A stretch of 27,579 nucleotides of DNA from UBA7236 sp035439505 (lineage in GTDB: Bacteria > Bacteroidota > Bacteroidia > Chitinophagales > BACL12). The DNA is taken from the NCBI GenBank assembly GCA_035439505.1, contig DAORKJ010000047.1, forward strand, positions 1-27,579. Reading direction: 5' to 3'. The notes under the pieces are model-generated. The model had not been told where the DNA came from. It worked only from the letters and a program-made list of their open reading frames with translations, and did not search any database. The position numbers were made by a program, and so were the translations under genes. Below, in pieces: positions 23,510 through 27,579 of this stretch; positions within the stretch are counted from its first letter, which is position 1; the number at the start of each line of letters is the position of its first letter.

Positions 23510-24633
23510 ATGTATAAGTTTCTTGTCGTGATGATATTGGTGCTTGGCGCCGGAGTTGTTTCAGCCCAGCATACGTTTTCTATATGTGCTGTTGACCCCC
23601 TAACCGGAGAAGTAGGCAGTGCAGGCGCTTCATGTATCGAAAATTCCAGAATTATTTCTGATATACATCCCGGCGTTGGTGTTATACATACCCAGGCTTA
23701 TTACATAGCAGGTAATCAAAATTATGCAGAAAGTCTTATGGATGAAGGTGTTGCACCATCTGCCATTATTGATTCCATGATAATCAACGATATTTTTGAT
23801 GACCCTTCATTTCGTCAATACGGTGTCGTGGATTTGGTTGATGGTGGTCGAAGCGCAGGTTATACCGGCGAAAATACCATGGACTGGAAAGGCCATTTAA
23901 CAGGACCAACTTATGCCATTCAAGGTAATATTTTGTTAGGCCCGGAAATTTTAGACAATATGGAAGCTAATTTTTTAGCAACCGAGGGAAATTTAGGCTG
24001 TAAATTGATGGCTGCATTACAAGGTGCTAAAGTGCCGGGTGCTGATACAAGATGTGCAGAATTTGATATTTCTGCGTTGTCGTCATTTTTGCGTGTTGCG
24101 CGTCCAACCGATGAACCCGGAAGTTTTTTAATTGACCNNNNNNNNNNNNNNNNNNNNNNNNNNNNNNNNNNNNNNNNNNNNNNNNNNNNNNNNNNNNNNN
24201 NNNNNNNNNNNNNNNNNNNNNNNNNNNNNNNNNNNNNTCATTTTTGCGTGTTGCGCGTCCAACCGATGAACCCGGAAGTTTTTTAATTGACCTTCGTGTG
24301 TTTGATGTTGAAGGCGACAGCATTGACCCTATCGATTCGTTACAAACTTTATATGATGCTATTGGGGGATGTAATTTTAACGGTGTAAGTAACTTACCGC
24401 TAATTGCTCCTACCATTTATCCGCAACCAACCAATTCAAGTGTAATTTTTCAATTGAGCCAGGTTTACGATAATATTACTATTTCTTCGATAAATGGAGA
24501 AATTGTTTATACAAAATCAATTGCCGGTCAGCAACAACTAATTATCAATTGTGAAAATTGGATACCCGGTATTTATTTGTATCAATTGATTACTAAAGAA
24601 GGTAATCAAACCGGGAAAATAATAGTCGAATAA
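23510..24633 (+). CDS. DUF1028 family secreted protein with T9SS sorting domain (interrupted by an assembly gap)
   Basis: Signal peptide MYKFLVVMILVLGAGVVSAQ, then a DUF1028 domain starting HTFSICAVDPLTGEVGSAGA, whose family is predicted to have an Ntn-hydrolase fold. The region after the gap ends in a T9SS type A domain (IYPQPTNSSVIF to GKIIVE). The 100-N run at 24138-24237 splits the gene, but the 55 bases before and after it are identical. Removing the Ns and one copy (155 nt) restores one frame of 969 nt, 322 residues, crossing the join as FLIDLRVFD. The gene is therefore probably intact. Enzymatic role unknown. TAACTTTA at 23483-23490 is a possible -7 element. It converges on hemCD with a 4-nt gap. 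Confidence 0.88.
24083..24137 (+). repeat. Left copy of the 55-bp direct duplication flanking the N run
   Basis: Identical to 24238-24292. It is the last sequence before the Ns. The length of exactly 55 and perfect identity suggest two contig ends that share an assembly k-mer rather than a biological repeat. Confidence 0.95.
24138..24237. other. Assembly gap (100 N)
   Basis: A run of exactly 100 Ns, a conventional placeholder length for a scaffold join of unknown size. It interrupts the DUF1028 gene. The flanking identical 55-mers indicate that the real gap is zero and the contig ends overlap. Confidence 0.98.
24238..24292 (+). repeat. Right copy of the 55-bp direct duplication flanking the N run
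   Basis: Identical to 24083-24137 and directly adjacent to the end of the N run. Collapsing the two copies gives a continuous reading frame. Confidence 0.95.
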
Positions 24634-24637
24634 TTTA

Positions 24638-26191
24638 TTACCAGCCGCAAATTAATTCTGCAACACTGAATAAATTGTGGAATGGCGGCACTGCCACCTG
24701 CGTATAACCTTTATCTATTAAATGCTGTTGTGTAGTAACACCAATAGCTACTATTTTAGCGGTGCATGGAATGTTATTGTTAAGTAAAAATCCGTCTACA
24801 TTTAAAGGACTTGTAAACACATAAATATCTGCCTGAACGGGTTCAATGGCAATAGGCGTATTATTATAAACAGGAATAATAGTCGTTTGTGCAAACTGTG
24901 CAATGTGCGATTGAAGTGCAGTTTGTCTGTTTTCTGCAACTGCAAATACTACCTCCTCACCTGCTGCTATTAATTTAAATTGTGCTGCAATTTGTGCGAT
25001 AGTGCCTTCTCCAACAAAATCCACAGCATAACCATGTTGATTTATCTGTTTTGCAGTGGCCTCTCCTATTGCAGCAAATTTAATTTTTGGAGAGATGGAT
25101 TTAACCGAATTAAAAAAATAATCTACTCCGTTTTTACTGGTAAAAAATACCCAGTCAGTTGCCTCAGAAAATTGAAACGGAATAAATTCCATGTGTACAC
25201 ATGATTTTCCTATTACTTCAAATCCTTTATCGCGTAATACTTGCAGATACAACGCATCCTCATTCAAATCTGTAGAAATAAAAATGGATTTTTGTTGCTG
25301 CTGTTGTAAAGTATTAAAAATATGTGTTGCCAATTGGTCTGCATTATTCCCTTCCACGAATAATCGTTTGAGCGGCAACAACCTATCAGCCGTTTGTGCA
25401 GCCCAAACCTGGTATTGTTCATTGTGTTTACGACAATACACACCAAGCGGCATGTGACATCCACCATTAAATAAATTCATTACCTTGCGTTCAATGTAAA
25501 TGGTATCGGCAACATCGTGGTGATTTATCTTATCGAGAATACCAATCATATGTTCATCCTTTTCGCGACATTGGAATGCTAAAACACCTTGTGCGGGCGA
25601 AGGAATTAATTTATGTGGTGGAATTTTAACTGCTGTTAAATCGCTGATATCTAATTGCAGACGATGCACACCTGCAAAAGCCAACAAAATGGCATCGTAA
25701 TCACCATTGCGTAATTTATTTATTCGGGTGGGCACATTACCTCGTATATCTGCAAATTGTAAATCAGGGCGAAAAAAACGCATTTGAACATTTCTGCGTG
25801 AAGATGATGTACCTACTATCGCATTTGTTGCTAAATTAAATTCGTTGAGTTCATCTACCTTTTCATTTCTAATCAGCAATAACTCAGCCGGATCTTCTCT
25901 ATGCGAAACGGCTGCTATTGTTAAGCCAGGTGTAATTGCAGTGGGTAAATCTTTATGTGAGTGAACGGCAACATCAATTTCACCCATTAATAATGCATCT
26001 TCTATTTCTTTGGTGAAAAATCCTTTGCCTTCCAGTTTTTCGAGACTGATATGTTGAATTTTATCGCCTTGTGTTTTTATTATTTTTATTTCTGAGCGAT
26101 AACCTAGTTCCAGTAAAGTTTTTTGTAAAAAATGAGCCTGCCACAATGCCAAGTCGCTTCCACGTGAGCCAATAATAATCGTTTCCTGCAT
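24638..26191 (-). CDS. hemCD: Fused hydroxymethylbilane synthase / uroporphyrinogen-III synthase
   Basis: A 517-residue bifunctional protein. Residues 1 to about 300 are HemC, which polymerises four porphobilinogens: GSRGSDLALWQA at the N-terminus, HSHKDLP with catalytic Asp81, GTSSSRR (127-133), DIRGNVPTR, and Cys245 in NGGCHMPLG carrying the dipyrromethane cofactor. Residues about 300-517 are HemD, which closes and inverts ring D: WVFFTSKNGVDYFF, FAAIGEATAKQI and VFTSPLNVDGFL are its usual conserved segments. HemD diverges widely in sequence, so the second half is identified by pattern and position. The two enzymes are separate in many bacteria; fusion would channel the unstable hydroxymethylbilane. 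It starts 14 nt after hemA and ends 4 nt from the DUF1028 gene. Confidence 0.93.
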   Translation of the reverse strand: MQETIIIGSRGSDLALWQAHFLQKTLLELGYRSEIKIIKTQGDKIQHISLEKLEGKGFFTKEIEDALLMGEIDVAVHSHKDLPTAITPGLTIAAVSHREDPAELLLIRNEKVDELNEFNLATNAIVGTSSSRRNVQMRFFRPDLQFADIRGNVPTRINKLRNGDYDAILLAFAGVHRLQLDISDLTAVKIPPHKLIPSPAQGVLAFQCREKDEHMIGILDKINHHDVADTIYIERKVMNLFNGGCHMPLGVYCRKHNEQYQVWAAQTADRLLPLKRLFVEGNNADQLATHIFNTLQQQQQKSIFISTDLNEDALYLQVLRDKGFEVIGKSCVHMEFIPFQFSEATDWVFFTSKNGVDYFFNSVKSISPKIKFAAIGEATAKQINQHGYAVDFVGEGTIAQIAAQFKLIAAGEEVVFAVAENRQTALQSHIAQFAQTTIIPVYNNTPIAIEPVQADIYVFTSPLNVDGFLLNNNIPCTAKIVAIGVTTQQHLIDKGYTQVAVPPFHNLFSVAELICGW

Positions 26192-26205
26192 GTGAACTGT
26201 ATTTA

Positions 26206-27432
26206 TCAGTGTTTATGTCGCATGGCATCTTTAGAAGCAGCCATAGTAAGTGCGAGATACTTCTTCTCCATGTAATCCAATAATTTATCTACAACCTCTT
26301 TGGCGTTATCGTCTAAGGTTGCCATTTCTTTAGCATACACTTCTTCAACAGCCTTAGTACGTATTTCGTTGAGTTTAATCGGAATTATACTATGCGCTTT
26401 TTCCACCATACGCTCCACATACACCGCCTGAAATTCTTTTACAAATTCATGCACCAGGTGTTTGGCTTTAAGCACTTCTGCTTTGCGTGATGAAAGATTT
26501 TTTTGTGCAATTGCTCTTAAGGTATCAATTTTAATATACGTAACATTAAAATCAGTAATAATCGATTCATCTGTATCCAACGGAATAGCTAAATCGATAA
26601 TAACTTTTTTATCCTTGTTGCTGCCTAACAGTTTTTGATAAATAGGCGCTGTAATTTCTTTTTTTGCTGAACCTGTTGAGGTAATAATTACATCAAAGCC
26701 ATCTGTATAATTTTCTAACTCCGCAAGCGGATATGCTTTGCCGTTAATAGCCTGCGCCAGCTTTTCAGCATTTGCTAAGGTTCTGTTAAATACGACAAAA
26801 TTTTTAAAACCCATGTCAACTAAATAAGTGGACATATTGGTAATAGTTTCACCTGCTCCAATTAATAGGATTTTTGCTTCAGGTGAAAGTTTTAGTGCTT
26901 TTAATTGTAATGCTGCTAATGAAACAACAGAAATAGGTTTTTCTGCAATTTTTGTTTCAGAATAGATTTTTTTGGCCGCCGGAATCAGCATTTTCATCGC
27001 CAGGCGAATATCATCTCCTGTCAATTTTAGGTTATTGGAATCGTCATAAGCTACGCGTAACTGTCTGATGATTTCCCTTTCTCCAACCACCATCGAGTCT
27101 AACGAAGCACTTACCTCACACAAATGTTCAAGTGCTTCAACCCCTTCATACATATTGGAGTTAACTGCATTACAAGCCTCAAATGCAGGATTAATTGTTT
27201 TAAAAAAGTTAGCCGTAAACCCGGAACCTAACTGATTTTTTGTGGTGAAAAAATAGGTAACTCTGTTGCATGTATTTAAATACATCAACTCATCGAGCTG
27301 CATATTTTGTTTGATGAAGTGTAATTTATGTCCAAATTCAGGTGATGATTTGTCTGAATCAATAATGTAGTGCTTTAATTGCTCTACCGGAACATGTTTA
27401 TGCGTTACTGTTAAAACTTTATATTGATTCAC
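26206..27432 (-). CDS. hemA: Glutamyl-tRNA reductase
   Basis: Reduces glutamyl-tRNA to glutamate-1-semialdehyde with NADPH, the committed step of the C5 route to heme. With the GTG start at 27432 the protein has 408 residues and begins MNQYKVLTVTHKHVPVE. Catalytic Cys55 lies in YLNTCNRVTYF, and the NADPH site in KILLIGAGETITNMS with FNRTLANAEKLA. The C-terminal helices form the dimerisation domain. The frame continues to a TTG at 27477, but that TTG is part of the promoter-like GAATTTTG, and the extra residues do not match the family. It leads an operon with hemCD. TGTCA-type repeats upstream may be regulatory. hemL is not in the window. Confidence 0.93.
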   Translation of the reverse strand: MNQYKVLTVTHKHVPVEQLKHYIIDSDKSSPEFGHKLHFIKQNMQLDELMYLNTCNRVTYFFTTKNQLGSGFTANFFKTINPAFEACNAVNSNMYEGVEALEHLCEVSASLDSMVVGEREIIRQLRVAYDDSNNLKLTGDDIRLAMKMLIPAAKKIYSETKIAEKPISVVSLAALQLKALKLSPEAKILLIGAGETITNMSTYLVDMGFKNFVVFNRTLANAEKLAQAINGKAYPLAELENYTDGFDVIITSTGSAKKEITAPIYQKLLGSNKDKKVIIDLAIPLDTDESIITDFNVTYIKIDTLRAIAQKNLSSRKAEVLKAKHLVHEFVKEFQAVYVERMVEKAHSIIPIKLNEIRTKAVEEVYAKEMATLDDNAKEVVDKLLDYMEKKYLALTMAASKDAMRHKH

Positions 27433-27474
27433 AAGAAGGTCGCGTATTAAATAGAGTAACCAAAAATGACGCTG

Positions 27475-27501
27475 CAAAATTCCCTAACTATACCCTGTCA
27501 A
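27475..27501 (-). promoter_or_regulatory. Candidate promoter of hemA-hemCD
   Basis: On the - strand, GAATTTTG (27482-27475, one mismatch to TAnnTTTG) lies downstream of TTGACA (27501-27496); the TTG-to-element spacer is 16 nt, slightly short. Transcription would begin about 35 nt before the GTG at 27432, which supports that start over the TTG at 27477. Confidence 0.35.
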
Positions 27502-27521
27502 TTGTCATAATAATGTCATAA
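27496..27521. repeat. TGTCA repeats upstream of hemA
   Basis: TGTCA begins at 27496, 27503 and 27514 on the + strand; the last two are part of a direct repeat TGTCATAA-TAA-TGTCATAA. The first overlaps the putative hemA -33 element, a suitable place for a repressor or activator. No known regulator motif is assigned. Confidence 0.45.
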
Positions 27522-27579
27522 GGGGTGGCAAAAAAGACCTTTCTTTCCACTTAAAGATGTGGAATTCATTATTGGCTGT

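Noticed and set aside
24244..24633. Separate gene beginning with TTG just after the N run
   Set aside because: Its first 49 nt fall in the duplicated 55-mer and the frame is continuous with the DUF1028 gene once the duplication is collapsed; it is the C-terminal half of that gene.
27557..27579. Start of a divergent gene to the right of hemA (ATG at 27557)
   Set aside because: Only seven codons are inside the window and there is no clear promoter or ribosome-binding site; not enough to call a gene.
1..27579. CRISPR arrays, tRNA or rRNA genes, insertion sequences, defence islands
   Set aside because: I looked for regular repeats, cloverleaf-like segments and transposase or nuclease motifs between and within genes and found none.

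Overview
The window is a compact, AT-rich chromosomal segment of a Bacteroidota bacterium. Four secreted proteins end in Type IX secretion (T9SS) type-A sorting domains. Several genes are preceded by the Bacteroidota -7 promoter element TAnnTTTG and lack Shine-Dalgarno sites. Families typical of the phylum are present: DUF3822, a PUR/DUF3276 protein, a long NusB, DUF1573 lipoproteins and a HemC-HemD fusion. Order-level placement (Chitinophagales or Sphingobacteriales-like) is a guess. A run of 100 Ns marks this as a scaffolded draft assembly, possibly a metagenome bin.

Layout. 1-4794: secreted proteins on the + strand (a truncated FG-GAP/VCBS protein with T9SS tail, a small exported protein, a GEVED/PKD multidomain T9SS protein) with a hotdog thioesterase between them. 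4799-9360: mostly - strand housekeeping genes (double OmpA-domain protein, DUF445-like membrane protein, pyrE, coaD, rsmD, DUF3822) with one + strand Nudix gene. 9445-14122, + strand: hemB, a MATE exporter, a stand-alone PAS protein behind a repeat-rich AT leader, and a BNR-repeat T9SS protein. 14187-16537, - strand: a PUR protein with an Asp/Asn/His-rich tail and an ABC exporter. 16630-21188, + strand: leucine dehydrogenase with a strong terminator, then nusB, a DUF1573 lipoprotein, yajC, a YbbR-like gene and coaE. 21189-24633: an outer-membrane barrel candidate, a two-helix membrane protein, a radical SAM/SPASM enzyme and a DUF1028 T9SS protein split by the N run. 24638-27432, - strand: hemA followed by fused hemCD.

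How the genes connect. hemA, hemB and hemCD together make uroporphyrinogen III from glutamyl-tRNA, except for the aminomutase step (hemL), which is not in the window. coaD and coaE are the last two steps of CoA synthesis. pyrE belongs to pyrimidine synthesis; rsmD and nusB to ribosome and rRNA production; yajC to Sec export, through which the T9SS cargo must also pass.

No convincing new defence, mobile or secondary-metabolite system was seen, and there are no tRNA or rRNA genes, CRISPR arrays or insertion sequences. No gene-free stretch exceeds 300 bases. The most useful observations are: the N gap looks artificial, flanked by an exact 55-bp duplication whose collapse restores a gene; pyrE and the Nudix gene share one CATG for their divergent starts; RsmD has Gly in place of the motif IV Asp; several apparent TTG starts are probably promoter -7 elements; and many convergent gene ends touch or overlap.
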